A DNA stretch of 64,000 nucleotides from an uncultured Oscillospiraceae bacterium (GTDB lineage Bacteria > Bacillota > Clostridia > Oscillospirales > Oscillospiraceae): assembly GCA_900768135.1 (NCBI GenBank), contig CAAGBT010000031.1, forward strand, positions 44,748 through 108,747, given 5' to 3'. Shown in pieces: positions 57,555-64,000 of this stretch. The position numbers were made by a program, and so were the translations under genes. The notes beneath the pieces are model-generated. The model made no database searches. It saw only the letters and a program-made list of their open reading frames with translations, and was not told where the DNA came from. How positions within the stretch are numbered: position 1 is the stretch's first letter; the number at the start of each line of letters is the position of its first letter.

Positions 57555-59470
57555 AGCACGTCATCATTGGAACAGCGGGACACATTGACCACGGCAAGAC
57601 CGCTCTGGTCAAGGCGCTTACCGGCATCGAGACCGACCGTCTTGCCGAGGAAAAGCGGCGCGGCATCACCATCGAACCCGGCTTCGCCCACCTCGACTGG
57701 CCGGACGGCACGCAGACGGACATCATCGACGTGCCGGGTCACGAGCGGTTCATCAAGAATATGCTTGCCGCCGCAGGCGGCATTGACCTTGCGATGCTCG
57801 TCGTCGCGGCGGACGACGGCTTTATGCCGCAGACCGTTGAGCATCTGGATATTTTGACGATGCTCGGCGTTTGCGACGGCCTTACGGTGATCACAAAAAC
57901 CGACCTGGTGGCGCCGGACTGGCTTAGGCTGGTGATAGAGGAAGCTGCCCTGCAGACAAAGGGCAGCTTTCTTGAGGGAAAGCCGATCCTCTGCGTTTCC
58001 GCCCGCACCGGCGAGGGTCTCCCCGCCCTGCGCGAAGCGCTGCGCGAGCTTGTTGCCCGCGCGCCGGAAAAAAATGTCCACGCAGCCTTCCGGCTGCCGG
58101 TGGACCGTGTGTTCTCCGTGGACGGCTTTGGCACAGTCGTCACCGGCTCCCTGATCGAGGGTACCATCCACACCGGCGACACCGTGGAGCTTGCCCCTGC
58201 GGGCATTGAGGCGCGCGTGCGGAGCCTTCAGGTGCATGGCAGGGATGTGGAAGCGGCGTACGCCGGGCAGCGCACCGCCGTCAATCTCGCCGGCATTAAA
58301 AAAGCTCTCGTCCGGCGCGGCGACACAGTAGTCAGCCCCGGCAGCGTCCGCGCTTCCCGAATGCTGGATGTGCATCTCCGCTGCCTTGGCAGTTCCCGCC
58401 GCACCATTCTCAACAATTCGCAGCTCCACCTTTACCATGGCGCGTCCGTGCTGCTGGCAAAGGTCGTTCTGCTTGACCGCGATGCGCTCTCTCCGGGGGA
58501 AAGCTGCTATGCGCAGCTTCGCCTGCGGGAGCCGGTTTCCATTAAGCCCGGGGACCGTTTTGTGATCCGCTTCTATTCGCCGCTTGAAACGATCGGCGGC
58601 GGACTCATTCTCGATGATGCGCCCGTGCGGCACAAGCGCGGCGACAGCGCTGTGCTTGCCGCGCTCCGCATCCGCGAAAGCGGCTCGGACGCGGAACGCA
58701 TTTTGCAGCAGCTTGCGGCCTTTGGCTGCGCGCTGCCCGGCGCCGAGCAGCTTGCGCAGCCGCTCGGCATGGACGCCGCCCTGCTTCTTCCGCAGCTGGG
58801 CCGGCTGGCCGCCGCCGGACGCATTCTGGAGCCGCTGCCCGGGCGTTACCTTTCCAGCGCTGTATTCGACGGTCTCTGGGAGACCTGCCGCGCCCTGCTT
58901 GCCGCCTATCACGCCAGGAATCCGCTTCATACCGGCATGCGCGATGCGGAGCTGCGGCAAAAGCTTTTCCGCTCTGCCGCTCAGTCCGTCTGCGATGCGA
59001 TCCTCGCCGCGCTCTGCCGCGAGGGACGCATCCGGATCTCTGCCGGACGCTGCGCGCTTGCGGACTTTTCCGTGCGCTATACCCGGCGGCAGGCCGCCAT
59101 ACGCGAAGAGCTGCTGGCGCTTTACCGTCAGGCCGGCGTTGAACCGCCGGCAACGGATGAAGTCCTTGCCCGCTTCGCTCCCAACGAGCGGAACGACGCC
59201 AGGCAGGTGCTGGAAAGCGCCGCGGCCAACGGCGAATTGCTGCTGCTCTCGCCCGGGCTTTACTGCCACCAGGACGCATGGCGCAGCGCCTGCGCCGTGG
59301 TCCGGTCTTGCCTTGCGGCGCATGGAACGATCACCCTGGCTGAGCTGCGCGATGCGCTGGGAACGTCGCGCAAATACGCGCTTGCCATACTGGAATACTG
59401 CGACCGCAGCCGCATCACCCGCCGGGAGGGCGACCTGCGCTATCCCGGCGCGCTTGCCGGCCAGTTGTAG
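57551..59470 (+). CDS. selB: Selenocysteine-specific elongation factor
   Basis: Protein of 639 residues. The EF-Tu-like part has [14 protein letters not shown] (8-21), [26 protein letters not shown] and TKTD; the C-terminal ~250 residues are the winged-helix repeats that bind the SECIS hairpin (for example [22 protein letters not shown] at the end). It delivers Sec-tRNA(Sec) to UGA codons. It is coupled to selA and lies 18 bases upstream of the tRNA-Sec gene, so all three Sec decoding parts form one unit. Confidence 0.95.
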   Translation: MKHVIIGTAGHIDHGKTALVKALTGIETDRLAEEKRRGITIEPGFAHLDWPDGTQTDIIDVPGHERFIKNMLAAAGGIDLAMLVVAADDGFMPQTVEHLDILTMLGVCDGLTVITKTDLVAPDWLRLVIEEAALQTKGSFLEGKPILCVSARTGEGLPALREALRELVARAPEKNVHAAFRLPVDRVFSVDGFGTVVTGSLIEGTIHTGDTVELAPAGIEARVRSLQVHGRDVEAAYAGQRTAVNLAGIKKALVRRGDTVVSPGSVRASRMLDVHLRCLGSSRRTILNNSQLHLYHGASVLLAKVVLLDRDALSPGESCYAQLRLREPVSIKPGDRFVIRFYSPLETIGGGLILDDAPVRHKRGDSAVLAALRIRESGSDAERILQQLAAFGCALPGAEQLAQPLGMDAALLLPQLGRLAAAGRILEPLPGRYLSSAVFDGLWETCRALLAAYHARNPLHTGMRDAELRQKLFRSAAQSVCDAILAALCREGRIRISAGRCALADFSVRYTRRQAAIREELLALYRQAGVEPPATDEVLARFAPNERNDARQVLESAAANGELLLLSPGLYCHQDAWRSACAVVRSCLAAHGTITLAELRDALGTSRKYALAILEYCDRSRITRREGDLRYPGALAGQL

Positions 59471-59488
59471 TTCTTCCTTTCCTGCCAT

Positions 59489-59586
59489 GGGGGTGGATGG
59501 ATGCTGGTGTGTCCCCCGGTCTTCAAAACCGGCCGCGGGTGGTCAAGAGCCGTCCGGATGGGTTCGATCCCCATACATCCCCGCCA
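59489..59586 (+). tRNA. selC: tRNA-Sec (anticodon TCA)
   Basis: 98 bases including an encoded CCA. The anticodon TCA is at 59523-59525 in loop CTTCAAA, closed by CCGGT/ACCGG. The D arm has a 6-bp stem GGATGC/GTGTCC with a 4-base loop, as in bacterial tRNA-Sec. A long variable arm pairs CGGGTGG with CCGTCCG (7 bp). The T arm is ATGGG-TTCGATC-CCCAT. The acceptor is GGGGGTGG with ACATCCCC: seven pairs form, but the eighth position is G opposite A, which is unusual for the 8+5 form. Discriminator is G. Confidence 0.96.
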
Positions 59587-59588
59587 GA

Positions 59589-59635
59589 AACAGGCCTCCT
59601 GTGGCTGCACCGCCACGGGAGGCCTGTTGTTTTTT
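59589..59635 (+). terminator. Terminator after the sel locus
   Basis: A 17-bp stem (59589-59605 with 59612-59628, one T-G pair), followed by GTTTTTT. Confidence 0.92.
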
Positions 59636-59769
59636 GCCGCCTTCTATCGGAAAGCGCCTTATTCTCTCTTTTGACGGCTGGGGAAAAGGCGAAAAAAGGC
59701 AGGTGTTCTATTGAAATGGTCGGCAACTATACCATGCAGACGCGCAGCTTGCCCGGCAAGCGGCGGAGA

Positions 59770-60882
59770 TCATTGAGCCGCTTTTCCCCGCGCGCTGAGC
59801 CTGCGCTCAATATCTCCCTGCAAAAGCTGCGAGATCACCGCTGCCAGCGGGATAAAGAATACGATGCCGATGACGCCGAACAGCTTTCCGCCAAGCAGCG
59901 CGGCCAGCAGCGTCCACAGCGGGGAAAGCCCCACGCTGCCGCCGACCACATGCGGATAGATGAACTGGTTTTCAACGAACTGCACCGCCTGATAGACAAG
60001 GAAGCACAGGATCGCCTTCTCGGGCGCAGCCAGCAGCGTGAGCAGTACGCCGATCAGGCAGGAGGCAAACGCGCCGATATACGGGATAAACGCGAACGCC
60101 GCCGTCAATACCGCCGTCAACGCCGCATAGGGGATGCGGAAGGCGGAAAATGCAAGGAAAATCATCGTGCCGAGAATCAGCACCTCGATGCACTGGCCGG
60201 AGAAAAACTTGGCATAAGTATCGTGCGTCAGCTTTGCGATGCGGCAGATGCGATTTGCCGTACTCTCCTTGCAGTAGGCGTACAGAAAGCCGCGGCTCTG
60301 CTTACCAAGCTCCCGCCGCCCCAACAGTACATAGAACATGATCACAGCCGCAAACACGGCGTTTACCGTGACCGATACCGTTGAGCTTGCCAGATTGACG
60401 ACCGAGCCAATCACGGCTCCCGCGCCGGTGAAAAGCTTCTCCACCGCCGTCTTCCAGTCGAACGACGCCGCAAGTCCCGTCAACTCCGTGGTGTCAATGC
60501 CGTAGCTTCCCAGCAGCGCTATCCAATCCGGCCAGTTCTCCTTTACAAGCGCAGCAATGCTCCCAACAGATGCCGCCAGCTGCGGGATCGCCAGCGCGCA
60601 CAGCAGAAACACCAGCAGCGCAACGCAGAGCATCGTCAGCGTCAGGCTCAGGGTATCGGCCGTTTTCTCCTTCAGCTTTGGGAAATGAGCCATGAGCCGC
60701 CGCGCGATGCCGAGCATCGGAACGCTCAGCACGAACGCAAGCAGAAGACCCGAAAGCACCGGCGACAGAATACCTGCCAAAAAGCGGAAAAAGCCCGCTA
60801 CTTCATTCAGGTTGGTCAGCGCGGCGAAAAGCGCCACGCCGAAAAGGATCAGAAGCATCTGCTGCTTGAACTGCTTATTCAT
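59770..60882 (-). CDS. AI-2E family transporter
   Basis: Protein of 370 residues with about eight membrane helices, of the AI-2E/YdiK/PerM permease family. ISGLLLAF-like segment SPVLSGLLLAFVLSVPM, MFYVLLGRRELG, PYIGAFASCLIGVLLTLL, and QFIYPHVVGGSVGLSPLWTLLAALLGGKLFGVIG are family hallmarks. Members export peptides or small molecules or act as Na+(Li+)/H+ antiporters; the substrate here is unknown. AGAGGAGA lies 6 bases before the ATG at 60882, inside the end of the CNNM/CBS gene, which it overlaps by 8 bases. Confidence 0.88.
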   Translation of the reverse strand: MNKQFKQQMLLILFGVALFAALTNLNEVAGFFRFLAGILSPVLSGLLLAFVLSVPMLGIARRLMAHFPKLKEKTADTLSLTLTMLCVALLVFLLCALAIPQLAASVGSIAALVKENWPDWIALLGSYGIDTTELTGLAASFDWKTAVEKLFTGAGAVIGSVVNLASSTVSVTVNAVFAAVIMFYVLLGRRELGKQSRGFLYAYCKESTANRICRIAKLTHDTYAKFFSGQCIEVLILGTMIFLAFSAFRIPYAALTAVLTAAFAFIPYIGAFASCLIGVLLTLLAAPEKAILCFLVYQAVQFVENQFIYPHVVGGSVGLSPLWTLLAALLGGKLFGVIGIVFFIPLAAVISQLLQGDIERRLSARGKAAQ

Positions 60883-62155
60883 GAATGTTCTCCTCTGTCC
60901 GCACGCCGTCTTCGTTTTCATCGCTGCACGGCCGCTGTTTGACGCAAAGCTCCTCAATGCGGTGATTCTCTACTTTTGCAACGAGTATGTCAAGATCGTC
61001 ATATGCAAAACGGTTGCCGCTTTCCGGCACGCCTCCGCAGCATTCCATCACCCAGCCGCTGACCGATACCATTTCCGAGTCGCTCTTCAGATGGAAGAAG
61101 CGGGCAAAATCGTCAAAGTCCATTCCCGCATCCACAAGGAACGTGTGTTCCGCCGTTTCGCGGATTGGCACCTCCTCCTGCTCGTGTTCGTCCCAGATCT
61201 CGCCCACCAGCTCTTCGAGGATGTCCTCCATCGTAACGATGCCGTAGGTGCCGCCGTATTCGTCTAACACGACGGCAACGTGCGTTTTGGCCTGCTGCAT
61301 TTTCTTGAGCAGCAGGCTGATCGGCTCATTTTCCGGCACAAAGATAGCGGGCGAGAGCAGCTCAGCGATCGGCTTGTCGGTCACGCCGCAGCCAACGTAA
61401 AAGTCCTTGCGGTGGATGGTGCCGAGGATATGGTCAATGGAATCCTGGTAGACCAGCAGGCGGGAATACTTGGTATTGGTGAACAGCGCGGCAGCCTCCT
61501 CCCGGCTCGCCGTGACCGGCAGCGCCGCGAGGTCTACGCGGTGGATGAGGATATCCTTCGCCTGCTGCTCAGAAAAGCCGATGGCGTTGCGCAGCAGCTC
61601 GCCCTCGCTCCTGTCGATGCTGCCGCCCTGCTGCACCTCATCGACGAGCATCAGCAGCTCCTCCTGCGACATTTTGCTCTCGCCGTTCAGGCGGAACACC
61701 TTCGCCAGCAGCCTTTTCCAGAAGGAAAAGAGCAGATTGAGCGGCAGCAGCACCCAGATAAGTACGCGCAGGATGGGCGCGGAAAACATGGCGAACCGCT
61801 CCGCGCAGTCCTTGGCGATGCTTTTGGGCGAGATCTCGCCGAAGATCAGCACCACCACCGTGACCACCACGGTGGAGATCGTCGCGCCCGCATCGCCGTA
61901 GGCATGGACGAACAGCACTGTACCGATGGACGCTGTTGCGATGTTGACGATATTATTACCGATCAAAATGGTAGAGAGCAGCCGGTCATACTGCTCCAAA
62001 AGCTCACACGCAAGCGCGGCGTTGGCGTTGCCCTTCTCGGCAAGGGTTTTGAGCCGCGTGGTGCTGGCGGAGGAAAACGCGGTCTCCGTGGCGGAAAAGT
62101 AGGCGGAAAGCAGCAGGCATACCGCCATAATGATAATACAGGTCGTAGAAGACAA
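60875..62155 (-). CDS. CNNM/CBS/CorC_HlyC family protein (hemolysin-like, Mg/Co efflux type)
   Basis: Protein of 426 residues. DUF21/CNNM domain (1-175) with three to four helices (SAYFSATETAFSSAS, EISPKSIAKD), two CBS repeats (about 200-315, with DEYGGTYGIVTMEDILEELVGEI) and a C-terminal CorC_HlyC domain (GWVMECCGGVPESGNRF). Related proteins are involved in magnesium or other metal homeostasis. The start is a TTG at 62155 with AAGGAG 8 bases upstream. It is followed by the overlapping AI-2E gene. The leader holds a possible small ORF at 62236. Confidence 0.87.
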   Translation of the reverse strand: MSSTTCIIIMAVCLLLSAYFSATETAFSSASTTRLKTLAEKGNANAALACELLEQYDRLLSTILIGNNIVNIATASIGTVLFVHAYGDAGATISTVVVTVVVLIFGEISPKSIAKDCAERFAMFSAPILRVLIWVLLPLNLLFSFWKRLLAKVFRLNGESKMSQEELLMLVDEVQQGGSIDRSEGELLRNAIGFSEQQAKDILIHRVDLAALPVTASREEAAALFTNTKYSRLLVYQDSIDHILGTIHRKDFYVGCGVTDKPIAELLSPAIFVPENEPISLLLKKMQQAKTHVAVVLDEYGGTYGIVTMEDILEELVGEIWDEHEQEEVPIRETAEHTFLVDAGMDFDDFARFFHLKSDSEMVSVSGWVMECCGGVPESGNRFAYDDLDILVAKVENHRIEELCVKQRPCSDENEDGVRTEENIHE

Positions 62156-62235
62156 GGCAAAAACTCCTTTTCTGTCATCTGGTCAAATAGTCAATACGCG
62201 CAAATGAGCGCAAAAAAGCACGTCCACCCCGCTTC

Positions 62236-62313
62236 TTAGCAGCGCAGATATGCTTTCACAAACAGATGGCAGATCAGGTGGCTACTGTGGTAGTCACTGC
62301 CGTCGGTATCCAT
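62236..62313 (-). CDS. Candidate leader peptide, 25 residues
   Basis: Between a strong promoter (62350-62379) and the CNNM/CBS gene, an ATG at 62313 opens a 25-codon frame reading MDTDGSDYHSSHLICHLFV and ending KAYLRC. AAAGGAGG lies upstream, but at 12 bases it is too far for an ideal start. The peptide is rich in histidine, cysteine and serine. GTGGCTAC/GTAGTCAC inside the frame can form a hairpin. It may be a translated attenuator or only a chance frame; function unknown. Confidence 0.4.
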   Translation of the reverse strand: MDTDGSDYHSSHLICHLFVKAYLRC

Positions 62314-62349
62314 ATGGGCGCGTTTCCTCCTTTATCTCAAGCTGACGGT

Positions 62350-62379
62350 ATTGTACCAGACGTTCCCCGGCGCCGTCAA
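62350..62379 (-). promoter_or_regulatory. Predicted sigma-A promoter of the CNNM/CBS operon
   Basis: On the minus strand TTGACG, 18 bases, TACAAT. The leader to the TTG start is ~190 bases. Confidence 0.75.
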
Positions 62380-62521
62380 GCTAAGAATGCGTTAAGAGCC
62401 GCTGCTGATGGCTGTATCGCTGCCGATGGCAGCGCCCGGCATGGCCTGCGCGCCCGCACCGGTCCAGACATTGCCGCCGCTCCTTCCAACCGCATTTCCG
62501 CTGCACACGCTGTGCGGAAGC

Positions 62522-62998
62522 TCACCGTTCCTGTACTTCCTTTCCGCTCAGGTGTTCGATCGTGATCTCGTACATCTGCACAGCTTTGCCGGAGGCGGCG
62601 ATCTCCTCCTCTGCCAGACGCTCATCGGGATAGTACTTCATCGCAAGCCGCTTGATAAGCGCCAGCGCCTCCGGCCCGCTCTCAAGCAGGCGGCAGCGGC
62701 CAAACACGACCGCGCTCTGCATATACGGCGCCCACGACTCATCGCGGATGATCTCATCGCTCAGGACAGTGAAGCACACCTTATCGCAGGCTCTGAGCGC
62801 ATCGACCTTGTGTCCCGCGCGCGCGCCGTGGAAGTAGATCTTCCGCGCCGATTCATCGTAGAGGTAGTTGACCGGTATGGCGTAGGGGTAACCATCATCC
62901 CCCTGCACCGCCAGCACGCCGCGCCGCGCATGGCACAGAAGCGTCTTCGCCGCTTCCGCGCTGATTTCATTTTTCTTCTTTCGGACGGGTCTGAACAT
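62522..62998 (-). CDS. Pyridoxamine 5'-phosphate oxidase-like flavin protein
   Basis: Protein of 158 residues with the split-barrel flavin-binding fold. RRGVLAVQGDDGYPYAIPVNYLYDESARKIYFHGAR and SAVVFGRCRLL are typical of the NimA/YhhI-like subgroup of the pyridoxamine oxidase superfamily. Such proteins bind FMN or F420; some reduce nitroimidazoles. Substrate unknown. GGAGG lies 8 bases before the ATG. Its leader is about 180 bases long, see 62999-63215. Confidence 0.85.
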   Translation of the reverse strand: MFRPVRKKKNEISAEAAKTLLCHARRGVLAVQGDDGYPYAIPVNYLYDESARKIYFHGARAGHKVDALRACDKVCFTVLSDEIIRDESWAPYMQSAVVFGRCRLLESGPEALALIKRLAMKYYPDERLAEEEIAASGKAVQMYEITIEHLSGKEVQER

Positions 62999-63640
62999 CG
63001 TTTATTCCTCCCTGAATCTTATCGTTGTGACGCAGAACGTCACGCGCTCTGCGCGTCCGGCTCACTTCCGACCCTCACGGAGCAGCCTTGAGCTTTCCTG
63101 ATGGGAGTATGCGCGACCGGTGAGGCGGACAGTCCGGGCAGGCGCGTCCCGTGTCTGATGCAGGCCTCAAGTCCCTGCACAAGCATAGCATATCACAGCA
63201 CGGAGCTAACGTCAATTTGCCAAATGCGCCGGTGTCTCGCGTTCCGGCAAGCCCCATCCCGAGATGGATTTATCGCATTTGGACTTGCCGCCGGCCTCAG
63301 GGATCGCCGGCACGCCCGTCCGGTTCGCTGCGCCGAATACCAGCACGCCGCCGGGGAACTCGTTAGCCATGACCTGCACCAGCTAAAAAAGCGCAGCCCC
63401 TCCATCGGATCCGTCCGGCTTTGAATATGAAAACAAACATCATATAACAAGACATTTCTTTGCTTACGTCCGTATAGCGTCATGCTGTGTGGGCGTTTTT
63501 CTCTGATATTTGCCATTGAAATACACCCTTTTTCTTCCGATGTATCAATGACTTCCGCGTGCTTTTCGGGAGTTGTGCGCTTTTTTGTGCGCTTTTGAAA
63601 AAATCGCGCAATTCGAAAACGCGCAATTCGCTATGACAAG
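62999..63640. other. Non-coding stretch of about 640 bases
   Basis: No gene with a good start, ribosome site and normal composition was found on either strand. 62999-63180 is the leader of the flavin protein gene and is GC-rich with several short hairpins (for example GTGACG/CGTCAC at 63027-63043). 63216-63420 is GC-rich with no clear feature; it could hold remnants of a gene. 63420-63560 is AT-rich. 63580-63640 has GCGCAATTCG twice (about 63605 and 63621). I recognise no known RNA. Confidence 0.5.
63187..63215 (-). promoter_or_regulatory. Predicted sigma-A promoter of the flavin protein gene
   Basis: On the minus strand TTGACG, 17 bases, TATGCT, leaving a ~180-base leader to the start at 62998. 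Confidence 0.6.
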
Positions 63641-63645
63641 TTGCA

Positions 63646-63681
63646 AAAAAGCCTTGAAATCATACGATTTCAAGGCTTTTT
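63646..63681 (-). terminator. Terminator after tRNA-Pro
   Basis: A 16-bp perfect stem (63646-63661 with 63666-63681), AAAAAGCC arm and ATAC loop, directly downstream of the tRNA on the minus strand. Confidence 0.9.
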
Positions 63682-63683
63682 GG

Positions 63684-63759
63684 TGGTCCGAGTGGCGAGA
63701 TTTGAACTCACGGCCTCATGGTCCCGAACCATGCGCGCTACCAACTGCGCTACACCCGG
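63684..63759 (-). tRNA. tRNA-Pro (anticodon CGG)
   Basis: 76 bases with encoded CCA. Acceptor CCGGGTG/CACTCGG with one G-T pair, anticodon stem CATGG/CCATG with loop TTCGGGA (anticodon CGG at 63724-63726), T arm GTGAG-TTCAAAT-CTCGC. The D arm TAGCGCAGTTGGTAGCGCG is regular. Confidence 0.96.
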
Positions 63760-63793
63760 ATATATAACTACGCGGCCATTGGACAACGATGGT

Positions 63794-63822
63794 ATTATAT
63801 GATTTTTCCGGTCTGCTGTCAA
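63794..63822 (-). promoter_or_regulatory. Consensus sigma-A promoter of tRNA-Pro
   Basis: TTGACA, 17 bases, TATAAT on the minus strand, a perfect consensus match 35 bases before the tRNA. Confidence 0.95.
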
Positions 63823-63865
63823 GAGTTGATTCAGGATTTTTTCCGTGTTGTTGAGAGTATCATTA

Positions 63866-63907
63866 AATGCAGAAGAAACCGTTACGGTTTTTCCTGCATT
63901 ATTTTTT
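63866..63907 (+). terminator. Hairpin in front of the IS30-like gene
   Basis: AATGCAG and CTGCATT frame an inner AAACCG/CGGTTT hairpin, followed by ATTTTTT. It looks like a terminator that would shield the transposase gene from outside transcription. Confidence 0.55.
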
Positions 63908-63938
63908 ATCCGAAGGCAGGCGGAAGGAGGTTAAAACA

Positions 63939-64000
63939 TTGAACGGATACAGTTATTTGACGCTGGAACAGCGCCGCGAGATCGAAAGAATGTATGCAGA
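63939..64000 (+). mobile_element. IS30-family transposase, N-terminal part
   Basis: The first 20 codons of a protein cut by the window edge: a TTG start with AAGGAGG 8 bases upstream reads MNGYSYLTLEQRREIERMYA. The L-T-L-E-x-R-x-x-I-E-x-x pattern is the start of the HTH_38 domain of IS30-family transposases. The inverted repeat end of the element cannot be defined. A related helix-turn-helix protein is possible. Confidence 0.65.

Noticed and set aside
63027..63180. RNase P RNA, SRP RNA, cobalamin or FMN riboswitch in the flavin-gene leader
   Set aside because: Short pieces such as AGTCCGGGCAGG look similar by chance, but the ordered conserved blocks of these RNAs are absent.
63193..63516. 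A 107-codon minus-strand frame beginning MANIREKRPHS
   Set aside because: No good ribosome binding site, composition changes abruptly inside it, no recognisable family. Possibly chance or a remnant.

Overview
The window looks like a chromosome segment of a moderately high-GC, spore-forming Clostridia, most likely of the Oscillospiraceae/Ruminococcaceae type. This is inferred from gene content (DUF951, SpoIIM-like protein, the dnaG-rpoD pair, TagO/MnaA, ThiT behind a TPP riboswitch), consensus sigma-A promoters and AGGAGG ribosome binding sites. No species is claimed. Genes run on both strands and most units end in strong GC-rich hairpins.

Layout. 1-6857: molybdenum hydroxylase genes (xdhA and partial xdhB; a 2Fe-2S/Mo fusion of the selenium-dependent xanthine dehydrogenase type), a MocA-like molybdopterin cytidylyltransferase and an asparaginase. 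6985-7800: TPP riboswitch and thiT. 7892-14620: a DUF2974 hydrolase, cca, murC, a prolyl-tRNA editing protein, rarA with DUF951 and a 29-residue membrane peptide, and a LURP-one-like protein. 14755-16584: nth and an unrecognised cassette of three small proteins. 16749-22627: wall-polymer genes (mnaA, tagO) and trpS, then gltX. 22624-25405: SpoIIM-like protein, a MATE exporter behind an attenuator that may be a guanidine-IV riboswitch, and an N-acetyltransferase. 25561-28835: a divergent iron/cobalamin-type ABC importer.

29056-38456 is a coherent catabolic region. A sodium:solute symporter, an NtrB-like kinase and an NtrC-like sigma-54 activator form one operon. They lie directly upstream of a -24/-12 promoter that drives pxpA, a YcsG-like transporter, pxpB, pxpC and ycsI, a 5-oxoproline utilisation set. 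38869-45075 holds a cupin regulator and a spermidine/putrescine importer with two oddities: PotA carries a ~165-residue insertion of two beta-rich repeats, and PotC is fused to PotD. A FlK-like thioesterase and a radical SAM protein follow.

45198-55934 holds a phosphopantetheinyl transferase, dnaG-rpoD, an RHH regulator, clpB, a membrane XRE regulator overlapping a lipoprotein gene, a P-loop ATPase with a degenerate second half, and glutaminase. 56175-59586 is the selenocysteine decoding locus selA-selB-tRNA-Sec; selD is not in the window. 59770-62998 holds an AI-2E-type permease, a CNNM/CBS/CorC protein with a possible leader peptide, and a flavin-binding split-barrel protein. The window ends with a mostly non-coding stretch, tRNA-Pro(CGG) and the start of an IS30-like transposase cut by the edge.

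Together the genes point to an amino-acid and purine fermenting gut-type anaerobe: 5-oxoproline, glutamine, asparagine, polyamine and purine use, with selenium serving both Sec decoding and probably a Mo hydroxylase.
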